In this document: positions 32,861-42,901 of the stretch, in pieces
Layout of the letters: every line of letters starts with the position of its first letter
Numbering within the stretch: the stretch's first letter is position 1
Source: Clostridioides sp.
GTDB lineage: Bacteria > Bacillota > Clostridia > Peptostreptococcales > Peptostreptococcaceae
Assembly: GCA_031261505.1 (NCBI GenBank)
Contig: JAISJN010000005.1
Span: 62,001-126,000 of the forward strand
Direction: 5' to 3'
Length of the DNA: 64,000 nt
The notes under the pieces: generated by a model
The model's input: the letters and a program-made list of their open reading frames with translations, nothing else
The model's database searches: none
What the model was told of the DNA's origin: nothing
Made by a program: the position numbers and the translations under genes

Positions 32861-34183
32861 TTGAAAAAAGTAGCTACGGCTATAGGTGTTGGTGCAATTG
32901 CAATTACTGTAAACTCACTTAACGTAAGCGCGGCAGAAAGCGGTATGGTAACTGCCTCTGCACTAAATATTAGAACTAGTCCAAGCACTCAAGCAGCAAA
33001 GGCTGGGTTGGCGTACAAAGGACAGACGGTACAGATACTAGAAAAATCAAACGGCTGGTATAGGGTAAAAGTATCAAACAGCCTAACAGGTTGGGCAAGT
33101 GGACAGTATATATCACTTGGAGGATCATCTGACAACTCAAACTCATCGTCATCAAGTGGATCCAACTCATCATCTGGAGGATCGACTTCAGTAAGTGGAA
33201 ATGGAAGGGTTAGTGTTTCATCTAAACTAAATGTCAGAAACGGAGCAGGTACTAATTTCTCAGTAGTGGGCAAGGCGAGCAATGGAGAGATAGTACAGTT
33301 ATTGGAAAGTCAAGGTGGATGGTACAAAGTTAAGCTATCAAATGGAATCGTCGGATGGGTGAGTGGACAGTACATAGTTAAAACATCTGAAAGTGCCGGT
33401 TCAAATTCTGGTAACTCAGGTTCTGGAAGTTCGAACTCAAATTCGAGCAACCAAAATTCATCAGGAGATACGGCAGTCCAAGGCAAGAGAGGTAAGATAA
33501 TAAACACTACTTCATTAAACGTAAGAAGTGGGGCTGGAACATCTTATTCGGTCGTTGGACATCTAAACGGTGGAGATGTAGTATCATTGCTAGAAAGCAA
33601 GTCTGGTTGGTACAAGATGAAGACTTTAAATGGGACAACTGGCTGGATAGGTGGTAGCTACGTCGCAGAGACAAGTGACTCTCTAAAAGATAATTCATCA
33701 TCTGGATCTGGAAACAACTCAAACGACAGCAGCTCAAACAATAGTAGCTCGAATAACAGCGACTCAAGCAATAGTAACTCAGGAAGTGGATCGACGAGCA
33801 AAAGTGGAGTAAGCGTAGTAAATTACGCATATACATTGATAGGTATACCTTACCAATGGGGAGCAACAGGACCAAACTCATTTGACTGCTCTGGATTTAC
33901 TCAATACGTATATAGAAACTCAGTAGGAAAGAGCTTGCCAAGGGTATCAAGAGACCAAGCGTCAATGGGTACTTACGTACAAATGGGAAGTTATGCTCAA
34001 GGTGACCTAGTTTACTTTGATACAACTGGAGATAAACAGACAAACCATATTGGAATATATGTAGGAAATGGTAAATTCATACATTGTAGTGGGACACAGG
34101 CGAATCCTAATAAGGTAAAGGTCGATAGCCTCGACTCGTCGTACTGGTCAAAAGCATTGCTAGGAGCAAGACGGGTATTATAA
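32861..34183 (+). CDS. Secreted NlpC/P60 endopeptidase with three SH3b domains
   Basis: 440 aa, TTG start behind AGGGGGG. Signal peptide [20 protein letters not shown]. Three bacterial SH3 domains (about 30-90, 105-170, 210-275), each with L(N)xRxGxGTxxSVVG or similar and GWxxGxY ends, are joined by Ser/Asn/Gly linkers. The NlpC/P60 domain (about 320-440) has [20 protein letters not shown] (Cys nucleophile), [17 protein letters not shown] (His) as core. It cuts peptide stems in peptidoglycan. Linker lengths are probably variable between strains. Terminator at 34218. Confidence 0.95.
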   Translation: MKKVATAIGVGAIAITVNSLNVSAAESGMVTASALNIRTSPSTQAAKAGLAYKGQTVQILEKSNGWYRVKVSNSLTGWASGQYISLGGSSDNSNSSSSSGSNSSSGGSTSVSGNGRVSVSSKLNVRNGAGTNFSVVGKASNGEIVQLLESQGGWYKVKLSNGIVGWVSGQYIVKTSESAGSNSGNSGSGSSNSNSSNQNSSGDTAVQGKRGKIINTTSLNVRSGAGTSYSVVGHLNGGDVVSLLESKSGWYKMKTLNGTTGWIGGSYVAETSDSLKDNSSSGSGNNSNDSSSNNSSSNNSDSSNSNSGSGSTSKSGVSVVNYAYTLIGIPYQWGATGPNSFDCSGFTQYVYRNSVGKSLPRVSRDQASMGTYVQMGSYAQGDLVYFDTTGDKQTNHIGIYVGNGKFIHCSGTQANPNKVKVDSLDSSYWSKALLGARRVL

Positions 34184-34217
34184 AGAGAAGATAAAGATAA
34201 AATCAGATAAAATAAAG

Positions 34218-34256
34218 ATATCCCCCAATCGTATTGAGAGGGGGATATTTTTTTAT
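34218..34256 (+). terminator. Terminator after the NlpC/P60 gene
   Basis: ATATCCCCC / GGGGGATAT with 13-base loop and T7. Confidence 0.88.
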
Positions 34257-34281
34257 CTAGATAGTAAGAGATTTAAATGGT

Positions 34282-34376
34282 GATTCAACGCTTTCAGTGG
34301 GAGATTTGATTCCCACTGAAATGAGATTTATGCTCGCCACCTGTAGAGGTGGGGGACATCTATCTCAAGTTATAAA
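34282..34376 (+). repeat. Dispersed two-hairpin repeat, copy 5 (full length, reference)
   Basis: GATTCAACGC, hairpin 1 TTTCAGTGGGA / TCCCACTGAAA, then TGAGAT...ATCTCA enclosing hairpin 2 CCACC-TGTAGA-GGTGG followed by GGGACATC, and end CAAGTTATAAAA. This is the most complete copy, 95 bp. It contains no coding frame. Confidence 0.8.
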
Positions 34377-34568
34377 ACTAGCATCGTTCCTATTTAAATC
34401 CGTATGAGATAAATGATTTTAATCCAAATAATTCCATAGAAATTAATCGCCCTAATCAGTAATCACTATTCAAAGTTCAAGCATTCCAAATAAATTTTTA
34501 ATATTATTCATACAAGGACATGTTATTGAATATTATATATAAACGATATCTACGGGGGGTTGTAACCA

Positions 34569-35498
34569 ATGAATAGAAATATGATGTTTAAAACGTATCA
34601 CAACAGAAGAAGGGCGAAGAGGAGAAGAATTGTAGTTACTCTTTGTTGCCTAGTCTTAATAGGAGGCTATTCTTATACAAAGTTAAAAGACACAAGTATA
34701 ATAGAATACGTTACAGACAAAGTAGCGTTTTGGAATAAATCTATATACACATCCGACAATATAAAAGATGAACTTGCTAATCTGGAAAAAGAAAAGGGCA
34801 CAGAGATAGTCGATTCAAAAGAAAAGGACAAGGATCCAGAAGAATCAAAAACAGACGCTGCCGCCGAAACTTCAGCTAAGGTTGCTACTATAAAAGCTTG
34901 GAATGCGTACACAGTTCAGGTTATGTCAGGCAATGACGAGGCGAAATTAAAAAAAGTACAAGATGTCTTGCTCGAATCTAAGATTCCATTTTCGGTAGTT
35001 GAAAAAGATGGAGCTAAAAAGGTACAGGCTTATTGTTATTTTGACAAGGATAAGGCTAGGACATCTCTTGGAACTCTAAAGGCTAAGTTTCCAGATGCGT
35101 TCATATCAGAGATAAAAGCACCGCTTATATCCTTGAAATACACGGATAAATTTGCATCTGCTGAGGATATATCGAAAAATATAAATGAGTTGGCTGACAG
35201 TTTCGTCAAGGAATCAGAATATCTAGCCAGCAGTAAGGACAAGATAGATGTGGAGACATACAAGAAAATACTTCAGAATAGACAAAATGTGATAGAAAAT
35301 CTAAAAAAGAACACAGAAAAGATTGATTATCAAGACATGAAAGTATTTAAAGAAAACCTGTTAAATTATGCTCAAAAAACAAATGATAAAATAATAACTT
35401 CAATAAAGGCTTGTGAGGATAAAAAGATAGATGTAAGCGAGGGTTTGATGATTTCATCTGTTCAGGACTATGTTTTATTTGTAAATTCGATAAAATAA
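34569..35498 (+). CDS. Membrane-anchored protein with SPOR-like domain
   Basis: 309 aa. Basic N-terminus (YHNRRRAKRRR) and one transmembrane helix (IVVTLCCLVLIGGYSY), then an acidic linker. A SPOR-like fold follows at about 115-185: WNAYTVQVMSGNDEAKLKKV, VVEKDGAKKVQAYCYFDKDK. A helical C-terminal domain completes it. SPOR domains bind denuded septal glycan, so a division or wall role is likely. ATG 34569 follows GGGGGGTTGTAACC. Monocistronic. Confidence 0.75.
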   Translation: MNRNMMFKTYHNRRRAKRRRIVVTLCCLVLIGGYSYTKLKDTSIIEYVTDKVAFWNKSIYTSDNIKDELANLEKEKGTEIVDSKEKDKDPEESKTDAAAETSAKVATIKAWNAYTVQVMSGNDEAKLKKVQDVLLESKIPFSVVEKDGAKKVQAYCYFDKDKARTSLGTLKAKFPDAFISEIKAPLISLKYTDKFASAEDISKNINELADSFVKESEYLASSKDKIDVETYKKILQNRQNVIENLKKNTEKIDYQDMKVFKENLLNYAQKTNDKIITSIKACEDKKIDVSEGLMISSVQDYVLFVNSIK

Positions 35499-35507
35499 AA
35501 TATCTAG

Positions 35508-35563
35508 AGGTTGGTGTAGAAAACTTGGCAGCGGACAGGTTTTTTAGTATCCAACCTTTTTTA
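35508..35563 (+). terminator. Terminator after the SPOR-like gene
   Basis: AGGTTGG / CCAACCT encloses an inner hairpin AAACTTG / CAGGTTT; T6 follows. Confidence 0.7.
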
Positions 35564-35814
35564 TATTCAAAAATCTGTATACAATTATATCTGAAATATT
35601 AGAATTTCAACATAAATTAGAATAGATTACGAAATTCACGTCAATAATGAAAAAAATGTATACAATATATACAAATAATCTATAATAAACAATATGATGT
35701 GTTTATTGCAAAAAACTTAAACTTGCGATAATTAAAAAATATACGCCGACATTAGATTAGTCATTAAGGGGTATTGTGGGAAAAGGTTTTTTTAATTAAC
35801 TCAAATGATGAAAA
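35564..35814. other. AT-rich upstream region of the rnf operon
   Basis: About 250 bases without a supported gene. It contains AT-rich direct words (TATACAATATATACAAATAATC) that could host a promoter further upstream, but no box pair is convincing. Confidence 0.4.
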
Positions 35815-35832
35815 TTGTTATTTAATTTACAA
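35815..35832. promoter_or_regulatory. Possible Rex (NADH/NAD+) operator before rnf
   Basis: TTGTTATTTAATTTACAA is an imperfect 18-bp palindrome close to the clostridial Rex consensus (TTGTTAANNNNTTAACAA), about 115 bases before rnfC. Rex-type control of an NAD-linked complex would make sense. The region is AT-rich, so chance resemblance is possible. Confidence 0.35.
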
Positions 35833-35933
35833 AAATATGATTTTTTTTTAACGAATCTTAATTTTTGTAAGTTTATGTAGTATACTATTATACGGATATT
35901 AAAATGCTAATTCTACAAATAAGGAGGTACAAA

Positions 35934-37268
35934 ATGAAACTCTTATCATTTAAGGGAGGAATACATCCTCAATATAATAAAGAGTACGCTAAGGACAAAG
36001 CTACGCAAAAATCCGAGCAACCGAAAGTTGTCTACATACCTCTTCAACAACACATAGGCGCACCAGCAAAAGCCGTTGTAAACGTTGGGGACAAAGTTAA
36101 ACTCGGACAAAAAATAGGAGAAGCTCAAGGTTTTGTATCAGCAAATGTCCACTCATCTGTATCTGGTAATGTGATTGCTATAGAGCAACACGAAATCCCA
36201 GGTGGAAGTGGACCTTGTATAGTCGTTGAAAATGATTTCAGAGATGAAATCGACGAAAGTGTAAAACCAAAGGGATCTATAGCAGATCTCACTAAAGAAG
36301 AAATCATAGGAATTATAAAAGAAGCAGGTATAGTTGGTATGGGTGGAGCAACATTCCCAACTCACGTCAAGGTGTCACCTCCACCAGAAAATAAGGCGGA
36401 AGTAGTCATATTAAACGGTGCTGAATGTGAACCATATCTTACAGCAGATCACAGGCTTATGGTCGAAAATCCAGAGGATGTAGTATACGGACTTCAAATT
36501 TTAATGAAGGCACTCAACGTTCACAGGGGATATATCGGTATAGAAGCGAATAAGCCAGATGCAATTGAGGCAATCAGCAGGGAGGCTAGTAAGGTAAGTG
36601 GAGTAGAAGTTGTCACATTGGAAGTTAAGTACCCACAAGGGGCTGAAAAACAACTTATATTTGCTTGCACAGGAGAAGAAGTACCATCTGGAGCACTTCC
36701 AATAGCAGTTGGAGCAGTGGTAGATAACGTAGGAACTGCAGCGCAGATAGCTAAGACTGTAAAAACAGGTATGCCTCTAGTAGACAGGATTACTACTGTA
36801 ACAGGAAAAATGATATCAGAGCCAAAGAACTTAATCACAAGAGTTGGAACGCCAGTATCAGAGATAATAGAGCAATGTGGCGGATTCAAAAACGGTGTTG
36901 TAGGCAAGGTTATAATGGGTGGACCTATGATGGGTATAGCTCAATACACTACTGATATAGTTACGAATAAAGGTGCGTCAGGTATACTTTGTATGAGTGA
37001 TAAGGAATCACATATTCCAGAAGTTAAAAATTGTATAAGATGTGGTAGATGTGCAGACGTATGTCCAGCATTCTTACAACCTCTATACATCAGTGCTTAT
37101 TCTCTCAAAGACGATTTCGAAGCAGCAGAAAAACACAGAGCTATGGATTGTATAGAATGTGGATCTTGTTCTTTCATATGTCCAGCATCAAGACCTTTAC
37201 TTCAATCTATAAGACTTGCTAAGAATGAAATTGGAGCAAAGAGAAGAAAGCAACCAGCTAAGAAATAA
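35934..37268 (+). CDS. rnfC: Rnf complex subunit RnfC
   Basis: Peripheral NADH/ferredoxin-side subunit. 444 aa. It has the Rnf/Nqr N-terminal barrel (KLLSFKGGIHPQYNKEYAKD), an FMN/NADH-binding Rossmann part (VGMGGATFPTHVKVSPP, EPYLTADHRLMVE) and two 4Fe-4S motifs, CIRCGRCADVCP and CIECGSCSFICP, near the C-terminus. ATG 35934 follows AAGGAGGTACAAA; an upstream in-frame ATG (35904) lacks a ribosome site. First gene of rnfCDGEAB. Confidence 0.97.
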   Translation: MKLLSFKGGIHPQYNKEYAKDKATQKSEQPKVVYIPLQQHIGAPAKAVVNVGDKVKLGQKIGEAQGFVSANVHSSVSGNVIAIEQHEIPGGSGPCIVVENDFRDEIDESVKPKGSIADLTKEEIIGIIKEAGIVGMGGATFPTHVKVSPPPENKAEVVILNGAECEPYLTADHRLMVENPEDVVYGLQILMKALNVHRGYIGIEANKPDAIEAISREASKVSGVEVVTLEVKYPQGAEKQLIFACTGEEVPSGALPIAVGAVVDNVGTAAQIAKTVKTGMPLVDRITTVTGKMISEPKNLITRVGTPVSEIIEQCGGFKNGVVGKVIMGGPMMGIAQYTTDIVTNKGASGILCMSDKESHIPEVKNCIRCGRCADVCPAFLQPLYISAYSLKDDFEAAEKHRAMDCIECGSCSFICPASRPLLQSIRLAKNEIGAKRRKQPAKK

Positions 37269-37293
37269 TAGATGATGATCAGGAGGAAAAACA

Positions 37294-38274
37294 ATGGAAA
37301 ATAAGTTGATAGTATCATCTTCACCTCATATAAGAAGTAATGAAGATACGTCGTATATAATGAAACAAGTGTTGATAGCACTTATTCCAGCTACAGTCGC
37401 AGGAATTTATTTCTTCAGACTAAGTGCTCTATGTGCGATGGTCTTCTGCATATTGGGTGCGGTGGGTTCTGAATTTATATTTGAAAAATTGACAAAGAAA
37501 AAGAGTACTATAGGGGATTTCTCCGCTGTAGTAACAGGTTTACTTCTAGCATTTAATGTACCAGCTTCTCTACCATGGTGGATGTGTCTTATAGGTGGAG
37601 CATTTGCGGTAGTAGTAGTTAAGATGGTATTTGGTGGGATAGGAAATAACTTCTTAAACCCAGCACTTGCCGCTAGAGCATTTCTACTTGCATCATTCCC
37701 AGTTGCTATGACGGCTTGGACTAAACCAGGTGCTATAAACTGGATAGGAAGCAATATAGATGCAGTCAGCACTGCTACACCTCTTAGTTTCTTAAAACAC
37801 GGTGCAGCTGGGGTTGGGGAACTTACTCAAACAGGGGTAGCGTTAAAAGACCTTATAATAGGTAATGTAGGTGGATCACTAGGTGAAACATCTGCGATAC
37901 TTATAATAATCGGTGGGCTTTACCTAATGTACAAAGGAATTATAAATTACGTAATGCCTTGTGTCTACATCGCTACTATATTTGTACTCACATTTATATT
38001 CAGCGGATTTAGCTTCAACTTCGCAATATACGAATTATTTGCAGGTGGATTGATGTTAGGAGCATTCTTCATGCTCACTGACTATACTACTTCGCCGATG
38101 ACGACGAAGGCACAGATAATATATGCATTGATAGCAGGTGTATTAGCAACAGTAATAAGAATGTACGGAGGATATCCAGAAGGTGTATCATACTCCATAT
38201 TACTAGCAAACGTACTTACTCCATTACTTGACAAATACGTTAAGAGAAGAACTTTCGGGGAGGTGGCTAAATAA
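37294..38274 (+). CDS. rnfD: Rnf complex subunit RnfD
   Basis: Membrane subunit, 326 aa with about eight to ten helices. Covalent FMN is expected on the threonine of STATPLSFL (about residue 160). The family start HIRSNEDTSYIMKQVLIALI and the end YTTSPMTTKAQIIYALIAGV are present. The stop overlaps the rnfG start by one base. It takes part in moving electrons through the membrane coupled to Na+ or H+. Confidence 0.97.
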   Translation: MENKLIVSSSPHIRSNEDTSYIMKQVLIALIPATVAGIYFFRLSALCAMVFCILGAVGSEFIFEKLTKKKSTIGDFSAVVTGLLLAFNVPASLPWWMCLIGGAFAVVVVKMVFGGIGNNFLNPALAARAFLLASFPVAMTAWTKPGAINWIGSNIDAVSTATPLSFLKHGAAGVGELTQTGVALKDLIIGNVGGSLGETSAILIIIGGLYLMYKGIINYVMPCVYIATIFVLTFIFSGFSFNFAIYELFAGGLMLGAFFMLTDYTTSPMTTKAQIIYALIAGVLATVIRMYGGYPEGVSYSILLANVLTPLLDKYVKRRTFGEVAK

Positions 38275-38852
38275 TGAAAAATATGGTCAAATTGGGCCTT
38301 ACCCTACTTATAATATGTGTAATAGCCTCGCTTGCGCTAGGGGTTACGGACAAGGTAACAAGCCCGGTAATAGCTGATAGAGCGGTACAGGCAAACAATG
38401 AACTCAGAAAAACAGTACTTCCTTCAGCAAAAGAATTCAACGAGATAGATTCTTCAGAGTACAAAGGTCAGGGCGGTGGAATAATCGCAGAAGTGTACGA
38501 AGGAATAGACGATGCTGGAAACACAGTTGGATACACAGTTAAGGCGCTACCAAGCGGATACGGCGGTGCAGTGGAAGTTATGATTGGTTTATCTAAAGAA
38601 GGAAAAGTAACAGGTATAAGCACAGGAAATATGTCTGAGACTCCGGGACTTGGATCTAAGGCAGCTGAACCAGATTTCCAAGAGCAATTCAAGGGCAAGG
38701 AAACAGCAAAACCACTTGAAGTTGTAAAGGGAAGTGTTTCAGCAAACAATCAAATTCAGGCTATATCAGGGGCTACTATAACATCTACGGCTGTAACAAA
38801 TGGTACAAATGCAGCCATCGAAGTATATAATAGCGTTCTAGTTAATAAATAG
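38274..38852 (+). CDS. rnfG: Rnf complex subunit RnfG
   Basis: 192 aa with one N-terminal helix (LGLTLLIICVIASLALGVTD) and an outer FMN-binding domain. The flavinylation motif is SGATITSTAV (about 165-174), with the threonine carrying FMN by a phosphoester. It requires the ApbE flavin transferase, not encoded in this window. Also GNMSETPGLGSKAAEPDF, typical of the family. Confidence 0.97.
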   Translation: MKNMVKLGLTLLIICVIASLALGVTDKVTSPVIADRAVQANNELRKTVLPSAKEFNEIDSSEYKGQGGGIIAEVYEGIDDAGNTVGYTVKALPSGYGGAVEVMIGLSKEGKVTGISTGNMSETPGLGSKAAEPDFQEQFKGKETAKPLEVVKGSVSANNQIQAISGATITSTAVTNGTNAAIEVYNSVLVNK

Positions 38853-38861
38853 GAGGTCATT

Positions 38862-39458
38862 ATGAATTTAGCTAAGATATTAAAAAACGGGCTAATAGAT
38901 GAGAACCCTACGTTTGTGCAAGTAATAGGTATGTGTCCTACTCTTGCAGTAACTACCTCGGCGATAAATGGTCTCGGAATGGGACTTTCTACAGCTGCCG
39001 TTCTAGTTTGTTCAAATTTAGCGATATCATTGATTAGAAAAGTAATACCAGATAAAATAAGAATACCGGCTTTCGTAGTCGTTATAGCTACATTTGTCAC
39101 AATAATAGGTATGCTACTAAAGGCTTACGTCCCAGCATTAGACAATGCACTTGGTCTTTACATACCACTTATAGTTGTAAACTGTATAATACTTGCTCGT
39201 GCAGAGGCCTTTGCTTTCAAAAATAAACCGATGGCTTCAGCGGTAGACGGTCTAGGAATGGGACTTGGATTCAGTTTAGCACTTACAGTTCTAGGAACTG
39301 TTAGAGAATTACTTGGAAATGGAAGTATATTTGGATTTGCGCTTTTCGGTTCTCATTATGTTCCGATGCTTATGTTCGTACTACCTCCAGGTGCGTTCTT
39401 GACACTAGGATTTTTATTTGCAGGATTTAATAAATTAAAGAATAAGAAGAAAGCATAG
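38862..39458 (+). CDS. rnfE: Rnf complex subunit RnfE
   Basis: 198 aa, six helices. Family words NPTFVQVIGMCPTLAVTTSA and the repeated GLGMGL. RnfE and RnfA are inverted-topology paralogues whose shared cysteines hold a membrane 2Fe-2S centre; the Cys in GMCPTLA fits this. AGGAGG upstream. Translated directly after rnfG. Confidence 0.97.
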   Translation: MNLAKILKNGLIDENPTFVQVIGMCPTLAVTTSAINGLGMGLSTAAVLVCSNLAISLIRKVIPDKIRIPAFVVVIATFVTIIGMLLKAYVPALDNALGLYIPLIVVNCIILARAEAFAFKNKPMASAVDGLGMGLGFSLALTVLGTVRELLGNGSIFGFALFGSHYVPMLMFVLPPGAFLTLGFLFAGFNKLKNKKKA

Positions 39459-39471
39459 TGAGGTGAGATAG

Positions 39472-40047
39472 ATGAAATTAATACTATTATTTCTAAGTGT
39501 CGTTCTTGTAAACAATGTTATCACGTCTCAGTTCTTGGGAATTTGCCCGTTCTTGGGTGTATCTAAGAAAACTGACACAGCAATTGGTATGGGGTTAGCG
39601 GTTACATTCGTTTTGACATTAGCGTCGTTTATGACATATTTTGTTCAGGTTTTACTTATAAAAACACATACTGAATTCTTACAGACTATAGCTTTTATAT
39701 TGGTTATAGCGTCGATAGTTCAGTTCGTCGAAATGGTATTACAGAAGATGAGTCCATCTCTATACCAAGCACTTGGTGTGTTCCTACCGCTTATAACAAC
39801 TAACTGTGCGGTACTTGGTATAGCGATAGTAAATATACAAAAGGGATATAACCTTGTAGAAACATTGATAAACGGCGCTGGAGCAGGTATAGGGTTCACA
39901 TTAGCGATAGTAATATTTGCAGGTATAAGAGAGAGGCTAGAGCTTGCTGATATCCCAGAGGCATTTAAAGGTTTCCCAATAACTTTGATTTCTGCAGGTC
40001 TTATGGCGATGGCGTTTTTAGGATTTACAGGATTGATCAAGTTATAG
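39472..40047 (+). CDS. rnfA: Rnf complex subunit RnfA
   Basis: 191 aa, six helices, paralogous to RnfE. Motif VNNVITSQFLGICPFLGVSK at the N-terminus provides the iron-sulfur cysteine, with a second one in TTNCAVLGIAI. Fourteen bases after rnfE. Confidence 0.97.
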   Translation: MKLILLFLSVVLVNNVITSQFLGICPFLGVSKKTDTAIGMGLAVTFVLTLASFMTYFVQVLLIKTHTEFLQTIAFILVIASIVQFVEMVLQKMSPSLYQALGVFLPLITTNCAVLGIAIVNIQKGYNLVETLINGAGAGIGFTLAIVIFAGIRERLELADIPEAFKGFPITLISAGLMAMAFLGFTGLIKL

Positions 40048-40065
40048 ATTGTGGAGGTGTATTGA

Positions 40066-40881
40066 ATGAATACAGTGGTTATAGCAGTAGTGGTTCTAGG
40101 AGTCATGGGGTTGATCTTTGGAGTTGTACTAGCTTTTGCATCTCAAAAGTTCGCTGTTGAAACCGATGAAAGAGCAGATGCAATATTAGAAGTTCTACCT
40201 GGTGCAAACTGTGGTGGATGTGGTTTCCCAGGTTGCGGTGGTTTAGCAACTGCGATAGTCGAAGGAAATGCTCCAGTAAACGGATGTCCAGTTGGTGGGG
40301 CTGCTGTTGCAGAAAAAGTAGCGGAAATAATGGGTGTTCGAGCAGAGGCTGGCGAAAGGAAAGTAGCCAAAGTAATATGTAAGGGCGACTGTGAGAACGC
40401 TAAGAATAAATACGAATACGATGGAATTACGGATTGTAGAACGGCAAACGCGTTAAACGGTGGAGCTAAGTCTTGTAAGTTTGGATGCTTGGGACTTGGA
40501 ACTTGCAAAAATGCGTGTAAATTCGGAGCTATATCTATAGTGAATGGTTTGGCTGTAATTGACGAGGATAAATGCGTCAACTGTGGTAAATGTTTGGAAG
40601 TTTGCCCTAAGGGGATAATAACTACAAAACCAGTTTCAAAAGAGATCGTAGTGGAATGTCATAGCACAGAATTTGGCAAGGCTGTAAAAGATAAATGTAT
40701 TACAGGGTGTATAGGCTGTGGTATGTGTGAAAAAGAATGTAAGTTCGACGCTATAATTTTTGAAAATAAATTAGCTAGGATCGACTACGATAAATGTGTA
40801 CAATGTGGAGCATGTGTAAGAAAATGCCCAACTAAGGTAATCAAAGGAAAGACTATATTGGCTAAAGAACAAATTAATTAG
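40066..40881 (+). CDS. rnfB: Rnf complex subunit RnfB (ferredoxin-type)
   Basis: 271 aa. One N-terminal helix anchors the protein. The Fes domain follows, ANCGGCGFPGCGGLATAIVE with a later CP. Then come a Cys-rich motif CKFGCLGLGTCKNACKFGAI and ferredoxin sites CVNCGKCLEVCPKG, CIGCGMCEKECKF and CVQCGACVRKCPTK. It takes electrons from reduced ferredoxin. The number of clusters matches clostridial RnfB. Last gene of the operon; terminator at 40916. Confidence 0.97.
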   Translation: MNTVVIAVVVLGVMGLIFGVVLAFASQKFAVETDERADAILEVLPGANCGGCGFPGCGGLATAIVEGNAPVNGCPVGGAAVAEKVAEIMGVRAEAGERKVAKVICKGDCENAKNKYEYDGITDCRTANALNGGAKSCKFGCLGLGTCKNACKFGAISIVNGLAVIDEDKCVNCGKCLEVCPKGIITTKPVSKEIVVECHSTEFGKAVKDKCITGCIGCGMCEKECKFDAIIFENKLARIDYDKCVQCGACVRKCPTKVIKGKTILAKEQIN

Positions 40882-40915
40882 TGAATATTGATATTAAAAA
40901 CATAAAATCTGGATA

Positions 40916-40953
40916 AAATAGAGGTATGGCTAGATTTCCATACCTCTATTTTT
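40916..40953 (+). terminator. Terminator of the rnf operon
   Basis: AAAATAGAGGTATGG / CCATACCTCTATTTTT with eight-base loop. Confidence 0.92.
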
Positions 40954-41092
40954 CGTGCTGTGAAAACATTACTTCAACTCATGAAAATAATTCGTAAATA
41001 AGAGGGATACAAATCCCTAGACAAGCAAAAAGGTTCGACATATCTATTGATATTTTTACATGTTAATGTTAGACTAAAGGAGTGTGATTTTA

Positions 41093-41791
41093 TTGAAAGA
41101 ATCAGCGGAATTTAATATTAAAGTAAAGGAGATGACAATAGAAGAGAGGCCAAGAGAAAAAATGCTCATAAGTGGAGTCAAGAGTTTATCAAACGCAGAA
41201 TTGTTGGCGGTTTTGCTCAGGACTGGAACTAAGAAACAGAATGCTATAGAACTCGCAAATCAAGTTATTAATATAGATGCACGGGGAATTAGAAATCTGC
41301 AGTACATGACAATAGAAGAGCTATGTGAAATAGATGGAATAGGTATTTCAAAGGCGACGCAGATAAAGGCAGCTCTCGAACTGGGTAGTAGGGTGGCTTC
41401 CCATAAAATTTTCAGGTACAAGATAAACGGACCAAAAGATATAGTCAAATACTGCTCTGACGCCATGCGTTTTCTAGAAAAAGAAGTGTTTAAATGTATA
41501 CTCCTAAACACCAAAAACGAGGTTATTGCGGAGATTGATGTATCAGTGGGAACATTGAACGCATCCCTAGTACATCCAAGAGAAGTATTTAAGGAAGCGA
41601 TAAAGAGAAGTGCAAACAAGATAATTTTAGTACATAATCATCCATCGGGTCATGTAGAGCCCTCAACAGAGGACAAAAACATAACCAGCAGATTAGTAAA
41701 ATGTGGAGATATGATAGGAATAGAGATTTTAGACCATATTGTAATAGGTGATGGAAAGTATTTTAGTTTTAAAGAAAATATGCTGATGTGA
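41093..41791 (+). CDS. radC: RadC-family JAB/MPN protein
   Basis: About 232 aa. N-terminal helix-hairpin-helix (TIEELCEIDGIGISKATQIK) and a C-terminal MPN+ metal site with VHNHPSGHVEPSTED. Despite the name, a role in DNA repair is doubtful; the JAB site suggests a metalloprotease or nuclease. Directly upstream of mreB in many Firmicutes, as here. TTG 41093 is ten bases from AAAGGAG; GTG 41084 lies one base from it and is the alternative. Confidence 0.93.
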   Translation: MKESAEFNIKVKEMTIEERPREKMLISGVKSLSNAELLAVLLRTGTKKQNAIELANQVINIDARGIRNLQYMTIEELCEIDGIGISKATQIKAALELGSRVASHKIFRYKINGPKDIVKYCSDAMRFLEKEVFKCILLNTKNEVIAEIDVSVGTLNASLVHPREVFKEAIKRSANKIILVHNHPSGHVEPSTEDKNITSRLVKCGDMIGIEILDHIVIGDGKYFSFKENMLM

Positions 41792-41821
41792 TTCATATAT
41801 GAGGAAGGAGTAATTTAAGAG

Positions 41822-42889
41822 ATGGCTAAGGAAAAGAAGGAAAAAAAAGAGAGAAGACCGTTATTTGGCGGATTTAAAAGAACAACAAAGGATATGGGGA
41901 TAGACTTAGGGACTGCCAATACTTTAGTATATATAAAAGGACAGAATATAGTTGTAAGAGAACCTTCTGTTGTGGCAATAAGAGAAGACAGCAAAGAAGT
42001 ATTGGCTGTTGGTGAAGAAGCAAAAAAAATGATAGGTAGAACACCTGGAAATATAGTAGCTATAAGACCTATGAAAGATGGGGTAATAGCAGACTTCGAT
42101 ATAACACAGGCAATGCTCAGCTACTTTATACAAAAGGCTGCAGGCGGCAAGGGAATGATAAACACAAGAATAGCTATCTGTGTTCCGTTTGGAGTGACAG
42201 AAGTAGAAAAAAGAGCTATAGAGGATGCTGCGAGAAATGCAGGAGCTAGAGACGCATATCTAATAGAAGAACCGATGGCAGCTGCTATAGGTGCAAATTT
42301 AAACGTCGAAGATCCAGAAGGAAATATGGTTGTAGATATCGGTGGAGGTACTACTGAAATAGCGGTAATATCACTTGGCGGTATAGTAACAGCTAAATCT
42401 ATAAGAATAGGTGGAGACGAATTCGACGAAGCCATAGTAAATTACGTTAAAAAAGAGTACAACCTAATGATAGGTGAGAGAACAGCAGAAAACGTTAAGA
42501 TTTCTATAGGATCTACTTTCAAAGACGATGAAGAGATAAATATGCAAATAAGAGGAAGAGACCTTATAACTGGACTTCCAAAGACAGTTGAAATATGCTC
42601 TACAGAAGTTAGAGAAGCCCTTAGAGAGCCAATCATATCTATAGTGGACGCAATAAAGGTAACTCTTGAAAAGACTCCACCAGAACTAGCTTCTGACATA
42701 ATGGAAAACGGAATAATGCTTACAGGTGGTGGTGCGCTTCTAAGAGGACTAGACAAGCTAGTAGCTCAGGAAACAGGCATGGAAGTAAGAGTGGCAGATG
42801 CTCCTCTTGACTGCGTGGCACTTGGTACAGGTAAGGCAGTAGAAGACCAAGAAATATTCGAAAAAGTATTGATGATGAATGCGAAATAG
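41822..42889 (+). CDS. mreB: Rod-shape actin homologue MreB
   Basis: 355 aa actin-fold ATPase that organises lateral wall synthesis under the membrane. Phosphate loops [16 protein letters not shown] and [19 protein letters not shown], and adenosine motif [16 protein letters not shown], are clear. It has a basic N-terminal extension of about 20 residues ([20 protein letters not shown]) before the usual start, which may aid membrane binding. It heads mreBCD. Confidence 0.97.
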   Translation: MAKEKKEKKERRPLFGGFKRTTKDMGIDLGTANTLVYIKGQNIVVREPSVVAIREDSKEVLAVGEEAKKMIGRTPGNIVAIRPMKDGVIADFDITQAMLSYFIQKAAGGKGMINTRIAICVPFGVTEVEKRAIEDAARNAGARDAYLIEEPMAAAIGANLNVEDPEGNMVVDIGGGTTEIAVISLGGIVTAKSIRIGGDEFDEAIVNYVKKEYNLMIGERTAENVKISIGSTFKDDEEINMQIRGRDLITGLPKTVEICSTEVREALREPIISIVDAIKVTLEKTPPELASDIMENGIMLTGGGALLRGLDKLVAQETGMEVRVADAPLDCVALGTGKAVEDQEIFEKVLMMNAK

Positions 42890-42901
42890 TGAGGATTGGT
42901 G

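Noticed and set aside
33507-33881. Minus-strand frames opposite the NlpC/P60 linkers
   Set aside because: They are caused by Ser/Asn-rich codons on the plus strand; no start signals and odd composition.
42121-42756. Minus-strand frames opposite mreB
   Set aside because: Shadows of a highly conserved gene; no motifs or ribosome sites.
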